DNA of 64,000 nucleotides from Heterobasidion occidentale (GCA_039111635.1 JBCAQO010000002.1:2108001-2172000), one strand, 5' to 3'. Shown: positions 1 to 12,500, counted from the first letter of the stretch. Notes: a model not told the origin generated them from the letters alone. A program made the numbers and translations.

Positions 1-463
1 CGCCTGTCAACACGAATGAGTCAGTTCAATCTCCTCAGCTGAACAGTCCGTCTACATGGACGCAAACCCGCATGGATGTCGACCCTTCACCAAAGGCCGA
101 GGCTTCTCAATCTCAAGTTACGCACCCGCCCAAGGTAGCGTATGAACCGAAGCCTTACCCGGCCAAGCAGTTTGACCCCGAGGTGTGCATCCTATGCATA
201 TTCATCAGACTGTCCATCACTGACGCCTTGATGCAGATCGCAAGATTGGAAAGTCTGTGCCAGGCTACTATGGCAGACTACGCACAAGCGGACACGAAGC
301 TCGACGTGCCCGGCACGAGTTAGAGATGGCTACTATTGACTTTCGGGCAGCTGAACTGCGGCGCGAGATTGCAGATGCCCAAGTAGAGCAAGCTCGCTTT
401 GGGACGCTAGGTATCGATGCGCGGTCTGAGCGGATCTCCTCCCCGGTCCCTGCTTCGGCTTGA
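1..463 (+). CDS. 3' end of an unrecognised protein with a charged coiled-coil C-terminus (partial)
   Basis: The reading frame is open from the left edge of the window, so the start lies outside. Exon A (to 182) encodes a Ser/Pro/Thr-rich stretch around DVDPSPKAEASQSQVTHPP. A GT-AG intron at 183-244 joins in phase 0 to exon B, which encodes a charged, Arg/Glu/Ala-rich helical segment (HEARRARHELEMATIDFRAA, then a second AELRREIADAQVEQARF part) and stops at 461-463. The acceptor at 236 is also usable but leads to an early stop at 323 and loses the helical segment, so the acceptor at 244 is preferred. No domain is recognised. Low-complexity linker plus terminal coiled coil suggests a nuclear or scaffold protein, but that is only inference. 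Confidence 0.55.
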
Positions 464-1592
464 GCGCGCCTAAAAAGTAGCATCTATCAAGTGTCGATTT
501 TTCCAAACTATTTATTGCGCCGACAAGGTCGTTGTCTGATTGACTTGCGGGTGCTTTATCCTGTCCGATTTTCGCCGCGTTCCTGATCAAGGTAGAGTGC
601 TCTTGTAATTGCTGGTAGAAGGTACAAGCCTAGGTCGCATATAGTCAAATGTCCATTATAGTGTCTTCATAGACGAGTACAATTGCGAAGTCATGACTTT
701 GGTATCGGCGTACATTCCATGTGTGTCCGCGAGGGGTCCATAGGAAGAATACAAAAGAATCCCTTCGACTAAATGGTATAGGCGATATTCGTCAGGCTAA
801 GCGAAAAATCTCCTCGACCTAGCCCGAACGGTACATACCTGCATAGCTTCGAACATTTTCTTGGAATGCATTTGCAACTTCGACACGCGTCAGAAACCAC
901 GACAGCACTGGGAAAAAGCAGCGAGCTTACGACAATACACTCCCTGCCTTTCACCTTGCTCTCTCGACAAAGATTAGAACAAGGGGCATCGCGCTCACTG
1001 TCAAAAGTGTACTGCGAGGCAGGGTCTTGCTGCATGAAACATTAACGCGGTCGGGGAAAAAATTGTGGGAAATTCCGCGTACGGCAATGAATTCATCGAG
1101 AGCTTTTTCTGGGCTTCGAGAAGGCATGCTCTTAGTAGAGGTAGAGTTATTGGAACTTGAGTAGACCCGGCAGAGCAGCTTGTGAGGAGGCATGACGTCG
1201 CCTGACTACGTAAGCGACTGCGAATACATGGAATTTGAAATTTGAAACCTCATAACACCCTGTTCACAAACATCATGGATGACCACACACTTTCACTGCC
1301 CCAATGAGGGTCCCTGCTTCCCACCAAGTTTCGCACCACCCATCAGGACGTTGCTCACGGAGCTTTTGGCATTCAATCAGGGTCATCCGACTATTACAAC
1401 TATGCGGATGTGGCCTTGATAACCTGACCAATTTGGGCAAAATGTTGACAAGATGTATCAACAAATTTCGTACAATAAAGCCCTTCATACATATACTCGA
1501 TCAGACTGACAGTTCTAGAAGGTAATACGAGAATTATAATCCATTTTAAGGCTTTCTCATTTCGTCTTTGATTCTCTGATAACCATAATAAT
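464..1592. other. Gene-poor stretch between the left-edge gene and the 3' end of PDX1
   Basis: The two flanking genes converge here, so this holds two 3' UTRs and terminators. Short open frames on both strands (for example minus 769-1035 and 951-1193) show no family resemblance and no convincing splice structure. AT-rich patches occur near 640-670 and 1500-1600. I see nothing else. Confidence 0.5.
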
Positions 1593-3360
1593 TTACCAGC
1601 CACGTTTGGCCATACGACCACCCTGAAGGTCGGCATCACTGTCCAAGTCAAAACCAGAGACAAGGTCAGGAACAACAGGTGCCTCCGAGCAAGAATAGCG
1701 ATGATGTGAGATTTCGAACGCACATGGAAAGGCCCACCATGGGGGCACCAATGTTTTCGGATATCTGTTCCCGGGTTGCAGGGTAAGATGGACAGATTGA
1801 TGGGGACACGCAACGATCGTACCTCGGCGAGAATTTTTGGATTGTTGTAATGTGTCACCTGTTCGAGGCGGTATCAGAGTGCGGCGTCAAACAATTGTAC
1901 AAGAAACAGATGTACCGCTTGTACGATCGCGCGCGCGCGCTTGGCGGGGTCGCCAGACTGGTAAAAGTTGCACGATCAGCATCATGTGTTCTTACTTGAT
2001 CGGTGAGAAATCCCAACATGAAAGATTCCCGAGCCAACAAAAACTGAAGAAAATCATCAGGACGGATCATTCAAGTATTTCCGAAGCATTTATCTGGCAT
2101 ACCTCCGTCACAACCGAGTTGCATCATCAACGCAGCGTCCGCTGATGTGGCATCAGCGATCACGAGCACATTCATTGAGTATCAACTTTCTAGATGCGAG
2201 CACGCACCAGGTGTGGCAATACCGCCCGCAGCGAAGTTGACCACCGGTAGGCGCTTGAGCCTCGCGGTCTCCTTGAGCAGATGGAACGGCGCCTGGATCT
2301 CCTTTGCGAACACGTACAGTTCCTCCTCGCTCATTACGCTCACCTGGCGAATTGCACTGGCAATGGCGCGCTGGTGCCGCACGGCCTCAACGACGTTGCC
2401 CGTGCCAGCTTCGCCCTTTGAACGGATGAACGCAGCGCCCTCAGAGATGCGCCTAAGTGCCTCTCCGAGGTCTCGTGCCCCACAGACAAACGGAACCTTG
2501 AACGAGTGTTTGTTTATGTGGTGCTCCTCGTCCGCAGGAGTCAGCACCTCGGATTCATCAATGTAATCAATCCCAATGCTCTGTAGAATCTGTTCCACGC
2601 ATGGACCAAAAGGATAGATGAGTTTCCTCCTGTGTCGAGTTTCTAGACCCCCGCCCTAGACTGCGGGGAAGAGGAAGGAGGAAGAAGCCATGTTTAATCA
2701 GGAGACCTACCTGGGCTTCGACGAAATGGCCGATCCGCACTTTCGCCATGACGGGGATGGTCACGGCATCGACAATTTGCTTGATCATGTGGGGGTCACT
2801 CTGCATATATGCGTCGAGGTTGGCACTTTGAGGGAGCAACGGGGCACAGAACGGAATGGCTAGCTGCGTACCATCCTTGCGACTCCTCCCTCACGGCGAA
2901 TGTCCGCGGGAACGCGCTCGAGCGCCATGACGGCGCATGCTCCTGCCTCCTCGGCTATCCGTGCCTATAAACGCGTAAATTACAACCAATAAGGTGACAT
3001 TTAGTGCCAATCATAACATAGAGACACAACTATCCGCGCACCTGATCCGGGTTTACGACGTCCATAATTACGCCCCCCTGTGTTCGGCGGCTTAGAAGCT
3101 GCAAATGAAGGGGCCACACGTCGACTTACCTTCAACATCTGCGCCAGACCCGATTTGACCTGTATGCATAAGAACGAAGCGCATATATAACATGCACATT
3201 TCAGAAAGCGGAAATGGAGGAAAGAATGGAGCGAAAACCTCACACCGAACGTGCCCAGGTTGCTATTAGTCCCCTCTTTCGTCTGAGACCGTATCGGCGC
3301 GCCCACGGCGGAGCCTGCGCCCCCGACGCCGATGGGAGGAGTGTTGGAAGGCGCGCTCAT
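1593..3360 (-). CDS. PDX1: Pyridoxal 5'-phosphate synthase catalytic subunit (PdxS/SNZ family)
   Basis: This enzyme makes the vitamin B6 cofactor PLP from ribose 5-phosphate, glyceraldehyde 3-phosphate and ammonia supplied by the PDX2/SNO glutaminase. Twelve exons join in phase: 3360-3244, 3159-3130, 3077-3042, 2964-2872, 2800-2711, 2589-2208, 2141-2103, 2043-2018, 1957-1916, 1858-1823, 1764-1724, 1638-1593. They give a protein of about 325 aa, the usual fungal length. Visible hallmarks are [20 protein letters not shown] near the N-terminus, [15 protein letters not shown] with the first catalytic Lys, [12 protein letters not shown] with the second catalytic Lys, [20 protein letters not shown], the [13 protein letters not shown] segment, VTHYNNP, and a C-terminus ending RMAKRGW. 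The first 35 residues are a Gly/Pro-rich fungal extension. Several exons are only 26-42 nt. No PDX2 gene lies next to it. Bases 1929-1941 are a (GC)n run that codes for the KRARA residues. Confidence 0.95.
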
Positions 3361-5194
3361 TGTGTTCCGAGACAGTGAAAATGACGTTATAAATTTTAGA
3401 GGACGATCCTGTTATACGTCGCTGCGTGACTCGAAATTGAAGTCAACAAGTTGTGCTTCCGCCTTCCGGCAGCGGCTTCCCGTGCGGAGGGCGTACATAA
3501 TCCAATTGCTTGCGAAGGCTCGATCCTCTCTAGGTGCTGCAGTAGTGCGACATCCCTCATTCGTATCGGCCTGGCGGTGAGCAGACAAAAACCTATATTT
3601 ATCTGAAGGTCCGTGACGGTGCTCTGCCTGGTGCACATTGCCCATGCATACATATGTACCAAGGTGTACAGCTGTATGCCCCATTTGGCGTTCCTGACGG
3701 CAAGGGCTTCGAAGCTCGCCCTCGCCCGGAGGTCAGAGCGTTGGTATCGATACGACTGATTGAGAGGTCCGTACGTTGTCATATGCCCATATTATCTGTT
3801 CTTCTATGTGAAAAAAAGAACGTCCGAGGTGCCTCAGCCTCGCGCGACGCATTTTTTCTTGGAACAACCGCAGCCGCAAATTGACCACAGGCGCGCGCCG
3901 CGCCTCAAAAGGGCAGATGCTCTCCCGTGCGCCGCATACATCCGCGATGTCACGATGCGCTGCAATGTGCATTGCTACACGCACCCACGCACAGTGCGGG
4001 CCCTACGCAGCTGCGCAGACGGCCACGCGCGGGGCGTATGCCCTGCATTCGTGTCCAACGTGTTGCATTTCGAATCCTTGCTGGACGAAGTTCGAGGGCA
4101 TCTGCCCCACTTCGCACCGCACGCGATCGTCGAGGCTCTCCACGTTCTGACACATCCATTTCCGGATGCCGACCGAATGGGACTAGATGCTACTAGATGG
4201 GACGACTTAATAGATCATGATACGACAACCAAGGCACTTGTAAATGTATGTAGGCAGCCGGTCATAAATGATATCATGATTGTCAACAACTGTTGCGCTC
4301 TACTGTAGAGCTGTTGTAGTTTCGGGAACTGTAGGGAATCAACCACCCTGCACACTGGCTTTGGGACCTCGACTGCCCGTGACATCTCCCAGTGGGAAGA
4401 TGCGTCGCCTCGTAGGAGCGATACCATGGAGTGACCTGGAGTGACGGGTATGCAGACAGATCAATTTGACTCGGGACATATACAGCATGAAAAAGGCGCC
4501 ACGGAAGGTCGGTTACCGCCTGTGGCCTTGGCGAGATGGCCCGAACACCTACAGCGGTCGGTATGGTTCCACCGGTGTGCACGATCAGACAGGATGAGAC
4601 ACATGCAGCTAGACGTTTTGCCATCACGAGTTCTATATCTCACAGCTACACTAAGCCGGTCTCACAAGAATAGCCCCTCGCGAGGGAACCTCGGGCGCTG
4701 CGTCAAAGACAGGGTGGACCGCCCGGGGTGGTCGCATGAAAAACGTCCCGATAGCGTCTCACTAGGGGCAAGCGGAAATACCGTGCACCAAGGAAGCCGA
4801 AAGGAAGTCGAGAATATGAGATGTACGCGATATGAAGCTATTGTGTGCCGTGGAGGTTCGAGCACGGGCAGGCCGCCCACGTTGGCATGTTTTGGGCGAT
4901 TTGAAAATAGAGCATCGTTTGATGGATCTATCATGCAGTTGTGTCTCATCATGTCGCGAGAATCAATTGGAGAGATGCCAGTGGGAGCCGCAGCATTGAT
5001 GGATAGAGCGGGTCGTCCAAGGGTAGTTGGACTGGATGGGGACGAATGATTACCGAACGCCGAAAGACTCACCCAGGCTGACAAGTGACTTAGAATTGAC
5101 GGATTCAGACGGAAGGGATGGCGAACGCGAGTGGGATGACAGAGGAATGTTAAATTAGAGAAGGGAAGGGGCGCCTGATAGGGAAGCTTCTCGC
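3361..5194. other. No supported gene; CpG-rich region upstream of PDX1
   Basis: The left part must hold the PDX1 promoter. Bases 3840-4160 are very GC- and CpG-rich. A plus-strand frame at 3760-4308 (182 aa) and overlapping plus/minus frames at 4441-5049 and 4662-5240 are long, but none resembles a known family. They overlap each other on opposite strands and have no clear introns, unlike the real genes around. Short AT tracts occur near 4240-4320. A non-coding transcript or a fast-evolving orphan gene cannot be excluded. Confidence 0.4.
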
Positions 5195-5636
5195 TCAGAA
5201 GCCCTTTCCCTTGAGCCATTCTACGATGTCGTGTTTCCAACGGCCGCCCGAGAGGACGACGTGCTTTGATCGGAGGGCGTAGACCTTGATGCGCTCTGCC
5301 TCAGGCGAGCCTTGAGGGAAGAGGGACTGGGTGAGGTCATTGACAAGGGCCTTGGCGAGGGGACGGTCAGATGGACAGAGGACGGGGCGATGACAGGTAT
5401 AAAGATAGATGACGAACATCGACATTGCCTTGTACGTTTCGGACAGAGATCAAAAAGCGAGAGCCGCCGTTACGAATATCGGTGTATACGGGGAGAGATC
5501 CACGAGAATTGCGGGGGACGTAGTATGGATACCGGACGCTGTTTTGCGGTGCTGGTGTGGCTAGGGGAGCAGCAGAATAGGCCCTGGAGGCCGAGAGGGG
5601 CCGGGACGCGGACTTGAGGAGGGAGTGGGAAAGCAT
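5195..5636 (-). CDS. IMG2: Mitochondrial large-subunit ribosomal protein mL49 (IMG2 family)
   Basis: A protein of the mitochondrial 54S subunit. Exon 1 (5636-5418) begins MLSHSLLKSASRPLSASRAY, a typical Arg/Ser-rich presequence without acidic residues. It continues with the family core YYVPRNSRGSLPVYTDIRNG and FLISVRNVQGNVD. After a 67-nt intron (donor GTTCGT at 5417) exon 2 (5350-5195) gives ALVNDLTQSLFPQG, then IKVYALRSKHVVLSGGRW, and ends VEWLKGKGF. About 124 aa, as expected for the family. The exact donor is ambiguous among two nearby in-phase GT sites (GTCGAT or GTTCGT); the chosen one best fits the family. The gene is divergent from the hypothetical gene at 5920, with 283 bp between start codons. 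Confidence 0.88.
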
Positions 5637-5919
5637 GATGTGAAACCCTAGAGGATCTGATATGGATTTGGGACAATGAGGCTGGGGCTATTAGGAGAGG
5701 AAACGGAGAGGGCTGTTACCTGAGATCTGAGAGGACAGACTGAATGGGCGGAAGGAAGCGCGGATCGAGTAAGGTGCGAGGGACGCAGTCGAGCGTAGTG
5801 TGTCATGTCACACATCTGCGTCGCCGCTCCCCTGCGCCTCCTTACCGTCACCTTTCTCACCGCAAATATGTCGCCTTTTTATACCCCCCCTCTCCCTCCG
5901 TTCTTTCCATTTCCCTCCC
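5637..5919. promoter_or_regulatory. Shared divergent promoter of mL49 and a hypothetical gene
   Basis: The interval between two head-to-head start codons must hold both promoters. The right half (5820-5919) is strongly pyrimidine-rich on the plus strand (runs of C and CT), which is typical of fungal core promoters and 5' UTRs. No TATA box is obvious. Confidence 0.45.
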
Positions 5920-6626
5920 ATGGATCTCTCCACCCTCTCCCTCAGCCTCCCTGATCCCCTCGATGCCTGGTACCATGCCGCCAACCTCCCTCCCGCCTAC
6001 ACACACCACCCCGCTTCCTCCTACCCCTATTACCACCACCCCCACCACCCTTCCACACAATACGCGTGGCCGATGCACTGGAGGCATCCATACCACCCCG
6101 CACAGGGCCCGTCCTCGATGAAGCAATTTCAATACTGCAACGCAATGGCGGGGCCTTCCACACTCCTATCGCTTCCCCAGCCGCCCCTGCGTCCTTCGCT
6201 TCAGATCCCAGATCATCTGTCCATCCCAGGGCTCGTCCGTAAGTGCCTAGTCTGTTCCTTCCATCACCCCCTGCTCCCCTCATCCTGCGCTCTTCAGTCT
6301 CTTCCCCATCCGCACCCAACTCCCCTACATCCACAGACGCACCACCCACACCCTCTCCCGAATTCGTGCACGTCGTATGCAATGCACCCCTCGTCGCACC
6401 AAAGCCAGTCCTCTACCGCCCACCCGCCGTCCTCCAATTTCAGCTCGAACTTCCCGATCCCGATGAGGACCTTTCCCATCCTCCATACACCCGCAAGCGG
6501 AAACGCTCGCGGGACGAGCCTGAGGACGAGAAGCCCAGCCGCACAAGCACAAAGCGCCGCGCGACCGAGTCCGCCCTACGCGAAATTAATCCGCGCAGCT
6601 CGCGCCGCTTTTCCACAAGCGGATAA
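5920..6626 (+). CDS. Hypothetical protein, His/Pro/Tyr-rich N-terminus and basic Lys/Arg-rich C-terminus
   Basis: Exon 1 (5920-6238) starts MDLSTLSLSLPDPLDAWYHA and is rich in His, Pro and Tyr. The canonical donor GTAAGT at 6239 joins the acceptor TTCAG at 6297, and exon 2 (6298-6626) stays in frame, giving about 215 aa. The C-terminal part has LYRPPAVLQFQLELPDPDED, then a nuclear-localisation-like run TRKRKRSRDEP and STKRRATESALREINPR. No catalytic domain is recognised; composition suggests a disordered nuclear protein. The clean splice and the continued basic C-terminus support a real gene. An upstream in-frame ATG at 5800 exists but lies in the pyrimidine-rich promoter. Confidence 0.6.
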
Positions 6627-8678
6627 GTGCGCACTTGGCGGTCCCGCCCGTCGCGCTCAGAAGATGGCGTGAGAGGGCCATCCCTTTCATTCATTGGCCA
6701 TTTTCCCCAATAGGCTCACACTCCACCTCCAACATTCGTTACTCAGAGTCCTTGTTCGCCTGCCCATTTGTACATTACCCGTAAGTACACGCTATCTCCC
6801 TCGGTGCTTCCCGTGACGGCACACCTTCTACCTTGAACCCTGAAACGCTGACGAATGGCATCCGTGTTTTCTTTAATGTAGATCACCCTATCGCATGAAA
6901 TAGCTCGGTTTGCATAATACATTTTTGGCTCTGCGGAGCGTCACCTGTCCATCCGTGTGCATCTGTAAGCGTCCTATGTCGACGGTTGTGTTTTAGCTCA
7001 GTTGTCTGTGGGTCGCAGTGCGACTGTCACGTAGCGAGTCTCGATTTTCGATTGCCTGTTTCGCATCTTCGCATTTCGCATTTGTTCTTGGATATGATGG
7101 GAGCAGGCAAGTTGCCCATTGCAATGCCAGGAGCTGTGAGGGGACGCCTGGCTGTGTAGTCCCTTCCTGACAGCTCCCGGGTGCCTTTTGATCGTTGATC
7201 ATGCATCGGTTGGGGCTCGGGCATGTATGGCTGCCAGGAGCGTCGCAGCAGCAGCGCATCAGCGATGATCGGGGGAATGTCTTGGACCTTGCTCGTGTTC
7301 TTGTCGCGCCTGCTCGGCGCCTCCGCTGTGATGCGGCGCGAGAGTATCCGCATAGAGGCGCATACACACACGTCCATTCTGCAGGGCCGCCTTGATAAGG
7401 GATGCATGCAGTCGGTTAGAACGCCCGTGTGGAACGGCCGGATCCTCCTTTCCCGGCCTTCCAAAGTCCTTCCAATCGAGAGCCCTTCCTTCTCCCCAGA
7501 GTCGCCTTCGCGCTCGGGCTTCGATGGCACTTATGAACCCAACTTCCCCGATCCGGCAAGTCTCGCACTCATTCAGCTTCTAGTCACGTCCAGGACCAGT
7601 TCTGGAGTCGCTGGCATTTATTCGCGGAGGTGCGACGTTTCATACACGATAACTACCCGCGCTGGACTGACACTGTGCCCCTGGGGTACATGAGTACATA
7701 AACACCTCTTCCCTTCTCACAGACTCGCCCGCCCCTGCATGTTTCGGGTGCCGGGTAGCATTTTTCACATCCAAGAGACCGGCTTGCATTGCAGCTTTCG
7801 ACTCCAGTCCGAACAACCGCTGCTTCAGGCCGAGCGTGAACGGCCAAGGACGAACCTTGTCCAACAGGTAGATCCAGGTGGATCCCCCCCTGCTCGTCAA
7901 AGCCGCCTCTTTTCCGTACGTCGCGCCATCGTTCCACCATCACGTTCTGACTTTGTATTTCAGCTCGTCGGCTCCATTTATTTTATCCCATGGAACCCTT
8001 CCCGGACGCATAAGTAAATTGATGCGCTCTGACCACGGTGTATGTCTAGGAACACGGAGGCACGCGATCAGGCCCGTCTCCATACTGACGTCGATCGACT
8101 ACATCCGTCCTGCGTGACATGTACCCGCCTCTCTCCCTGGCGAGGCAAGCAGCCGCCACATCGCCGCATCGGCCTCCACCCGCCAGCTCCTCAGTCATTC
8201 TGATATGTAGCTGCGCAGGCTTTTTTCCACAGCCTCTAGCTCCTTCCGCCCCTTTTTTTCACACTCCCGCGTTCGCGATTGATCGTCCTGGACCTTTGGG
8301 GACCGCAGACTTCTCCACCCATGTATGACAGATCAGGGATCAGCGCAGCGGTTTTTGCGTGTTGACCGAGTTCCAGAGGCACCCGCCATCGGCCGATGTT
8401 AGAATGTACAGCTGGAATGTCTCGCCATTGCTATCCCTTGTTAACGCCGCGATCACATCTGCAACTCCGCAACCCCATACAATCGATTCGTTTGACTTTC
8501 TCATCGGCGGGCTTCCAGTCGATGGCCGAAAACGGAGGTGTATTCCGGCGGACTTCGTGAATCGCACCACATACAGCGCGCAGGTGTATGCGCTGCGACA
8601 AGCACAGCCGCAAGGCCCTCTTGTTAGAATCTGTGCGGATACAGTACCACCTGCCTCCTGCGCAGTCGTGCGCACTTG

Positions 8679-8694
8679 TTATTATTATTATTAT
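8679..8694. repeat. (TTA)n microsatellite
   Basis: About five TTA units in the gene-poor region, directly visible. Confidence 0.8.
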
Positions 8695-9181
8695 CAGGTC
8701 CTGCGCGGCAGTGTATACAGCGGGGGGATATGTCACGGAATACCGGCGCCGATCGATTTCCCGAATTCGAGCCTTCAGTCAAGTACTCCACTTCTTGTGT
8801 CATAGGCATGAGCATATGACACCCCTGAGGGTTTCGAAACCTCTTGTTGCCTCGCATTCTCCATCGGATATCTGTCGATGCCAATACACTCCCACCTACT
8901 AGCTTTGTGTGTCATGATTTCATTGGTACTCCGCCATGATTCTACCGCGTGGCACATAACGACTTCCTTGTCGTTTCACTTACACTTTCAGTGCTGGAAA
9001 AGGGATCTGTACATTAGACGTCAAATGTTCCACGTCGGTCAGTCGTCTATAAAATGAACGTTACATCTCGCAACAGGCGCTAGACTGCCGGTGGGTAAAC
9101 TTAGTATTCAGTCGCGTTCCCAGGCCGTGTGGTCAGCTTATTTTTGAAACCTGCTGCTCTGCTGCCCCTTTGTATTTTTAC

Positions 9182-9229
9182 ATGAGCACCAGCATGAGAG
9201 TTCCAGCTTTCGTCATGCTGGTGCCTCAT
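9182..9229. repeat. Inverted repeat able to form a 16-bp hairpin
   Basis: Left arm 9182-9197 and right arm 9213-9229 pair over 16 bp with one unpaired C at 9224 and a 15-nt loop. The inner 11 bp (CACCAGCATGA and its complement) are perfect. It lies about 280 bp downstream of the Argonaute stop codon on the minus strand, so it could be in that gene's 3' UTR or be an independent element. Confidence 0.7.
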
Positions 9230-9511
9230 CTTTACCGGACCTCGCTTATTGTCACATCCTTTCTTCTGTCAACGGCAGGGCCCAATCAATATCAATTGTC
9301 AGATGCGACAGACGTGATGCTAAGCAGTACATTACACGATTGTTTCTGAGCCAAAGACAGGAGTCGGGGTAAAAATATAGCTGAGCGTCTACTACAAGCA
9401 AATTTTCGACCGCTACAAAAGATCTAGGACATGAATCGATGAACCCGTTAGGAAACACGAGGATAATCAAACAGAATTGAAATGGCAGCGCTTGTGAGAA
9501 GGAGGAGATGG

Positions 9512-12500
9512 TCACAGGAAGAACATTTGGTCTCTGATATTGTCGTGGATGCCCCTAAAGCCTCGCTTCCATTCGTCCAGGTCGAACGGCGCGCCATCGA
9601 TGCTCGCACCGGCCTCCGACGCGAGTTCTAAGACGGGCCCTTCGAAGTACATCCGCGCACGCGTGCAGACAAGCTATACGGGCAGATTGAAAAGGTGTTT
9701 AGTCAGTGAACACAAGTAGACAAAAAACACGTCCCGCACATCAGCATCTGTGCATCGCAATGCATTAGCACCGGTGCTGCCTGGTCAAAGACAGAAACGT
9801 ACAATAGACAGGGGCAGGTATGGATACAGATCGTGTGGCTCTGGCGTAGACATGGCAGAGAAAATATGATAGTTCGTACATCCTATATCGATGAGTTCAA
9901 CACTGATTTCGCGTACAATCATCACACGAGACGCACTGAGCAGGTACCATCTTGAAGCCATTTTTGAGTACGATGTAGTGAGCAGGGCGGCTTGCTGTGA
10001 AGGTTGCATATGAGAACACGGCCTGACCAAAAAAGATGAACCGAGACGTACTGCCTTTCAAGCCGCCCTGGGACTGCAGATAGAAGTCGGTTATGAACGG
10101 ATTTGTGATCCCTGAGTCGACCACCAGGCCTGGCTGCAAGTTTCCACTCTTATCGGTACCATGGCCGGGTCTGTGAGGGGAGGGAATTAGCGAACGAACA
10201 CAACGTGAGCGTTGAGGCAGTGAGAGTAAGTCACGCTTGATCATCAGGGAAGAACCTGAAGTGATGTCTGTGTGCACCGAATGTGTGAGCACTGGGGTCG
10301 CAGAATCTAGAGTCCCGGTTGTTCGAACCTTTTACCGACCACGACGAATTGGAGCTTGAGAGTCCAGTCCTTGGGCGCTCCCGCTTCCTCGCGGAACTGC
10401 TCATATGCCTCTACGTACAAGGGGTCGAGCGTCAAAAAACAGTGCGGGTACATAGCATGATAGATATCTTTACCTTGGATGGCTACCGTCTCAAACGTCA
10501 CTACCTGCGCGAATTCGCCCTCTGAAACGCCATCTCGGAAGAAGACGACACATCGAGGGAACATCGTTTGAGCTCGGCCCCTGCAATTCCAGACGCGCCA
10601 GAAGGCACCCTTTGCATGCAAGTCAATGCACGAAGACGTCGCGTGAGAATCGGAGAAATCATTTCACCAGCATCATGTCCTTCAAATCTGCAATGATCTC
10701 TTGTCTCGGGTTTTGCACGTTGGTGAATGCTGTGTACCGGCTAAGATCTGCATCGTATGAGGCCACAAGGCTGGTAATGGATGGCCTGTCTATCCCGGGA
10801 CCAGGATGACCCACATCGGCACCTACTCCCAAGTCAGATCACGCAGCCCTTCTGCATTTTCACTAACAGCTCACCAACGATTGTGAGCCCAGGAGTGTTC
10901 CGAATCATAGTTGAGATTGGCATTCTTGGAATAAAATTGACTCCTCCCATTCTAGCATTAATCCTAGAATAGAGGATATCATTAGCTTTTGCCGTGTACT
11001 ATACGACGCTTGCCTACTTGAGGGCTATATTGGTACAGTATTGATCATTTGCAGATCGAATTTTTGAGAGTTTCTGATACGAGAAAATTAGTCGAGCGGT
11101 CGACAAAGTAGTCATGATTACTACCATGCATTGCGTTGGAACACCGGCTACTGTGTCACTCCACAACTTGACCGCCTCTCTAGCTTCAGCAGCTACGTCC
11201 GGTAAGATGACAACAAGCAGATTAGGACGGTATGTGGCCATCGCTCGAACCAGTACCTGATAATCGATTTAGTTTTAGATGAATGACGCTCCGAAGTTGC
11301 TTAGCTACTTGTTGTATATTCCCTGCAATGGGGCCTTGGACAAGAGGAAGCTGTGTTGGGTCTGGTGACGCAGTTTGCGTATCTAGTAAATGTTAGGGAA
11401 GGGACTTAGATTGTACACAAATTGAGACTGACTGAGGCCTAGATGAATGGCACCATTAGACCGGGCAAGCGATCACAATTAAACACGCTCTTACCTAGTC
11501 TATTACAGCAGCCGATAAGATCATCTATAAATCTCCTCAAGACGTCGGAGGGCCCAAGGGAGAAGTCGACGACAGCCAAACCCGTAGCACGTCCTGGTTT
11601 ATAGAATTTTCGTTTGACTGCGTTCCAGGAACCCAACTTTGAATGCGACGATAGATGTTAGAAACACACAGTGTTCAAGATAGGGCACGAACGCACGGTC
11701 TGTTCGATGTCGACCTCATTCCCGAATCCAATCATTGGAGGTGTCATGATGTGACCAGCAACCTTCAAAGGAGTGGTCGAGATCTTCATCCCAGCGAGAC
11801 CGACGAAATCTGACTGCGCATAGTTCAACACCTGTTGCACAGACGAATCTTCAATGCATTGCGACTCGACGATGGTTCGAAGATTACCGAGCCGGATGCC
11901 GCGTCTTGGATTGCGCGGAGGCGGTCGAGAGGCCGCTTGCTAGCAAAATCGAGAACCTTGGGCATGATGCTGCTAGGGACTTTCCTTTTGAACATCTGAC
12001 CAGGTTCAATGCCGCAAATCTCCGCAGGCAGTACCACGTCATATTTGCCTGGCATGCGGACACCAAATATTTGTGGATAGCTAAGGGTTTTATTATGCTC
12101 CTCCAGATAGTGGTCCTTACACACGGACGTCAATCGCATTTGACCGGAGCTGAAGCGCATGATCCCGGAAGACCCACCTTGACTGTCATGGTCCTGTCGC
12201 CCTTTTTGAATGTATAGAGTCCACCTCGCGGAACGAGGTCTTTGATTGGACGCGATCGTCGCCCGACAGGCACGTTAACAGTGATCCTCACTTTGTGCAA
12301 TGTCGCTCGCAGAAGCTTCCACCGAGAACTCAAAGGATCTAAATTAGCGAGGTCTTGAACGGACATTTTGAGAAATTCTAGAACAAATGAAATGAGAGGC
12401 CCTGGGGCATAGCTGCATACGAAGTTCAGTGATAAATGGATATAGAATCATGGTGGGACCATACGTTATTGTACTTGTCGTGTCGATATTGACTATGAGC

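Larger units (their letters stand above)
6627..9511. other. 2.9 kb gene-poor stretch between a hypothetical gene and the 3' end of Argonaute
   Basis: Open frames of 60-170 codons occur on both strands (for example plus 7223-7693, minus 7027-7530, plus 8359-8805), overlapping each other, and none looks like a known protein. Visible structure: a (TTA)n run at 8679-8694 and a 16-bp hairpin at 9182-9229. The last few hundred bases probably hold the Argonaute 3' UTR. Pyrimidine-rich patches around 7450-7560 and 8130-8300 resemble promoters, so an unrecognised short or non-coding transcript is possible. Confidence 0.4.

Noticed and set aside
1929..1941. (GC)n run as a possible Z-DNA element
   Set aside because: It is explained by Arg/Ala codons in a conserved PDX1 exon.
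3760..4308. 182-codon plus-strand open frame
   Set aside because: GC-rich region where long frames arise by chance; no family resemblance, no introns, and overlapping frames on both strands.
4441..5240. Overlapping 202-codon plus and 192-codon minus open frames
   Set aside because: Opposite-strand frames over the same bases with no recognisable domain; most likely chance.
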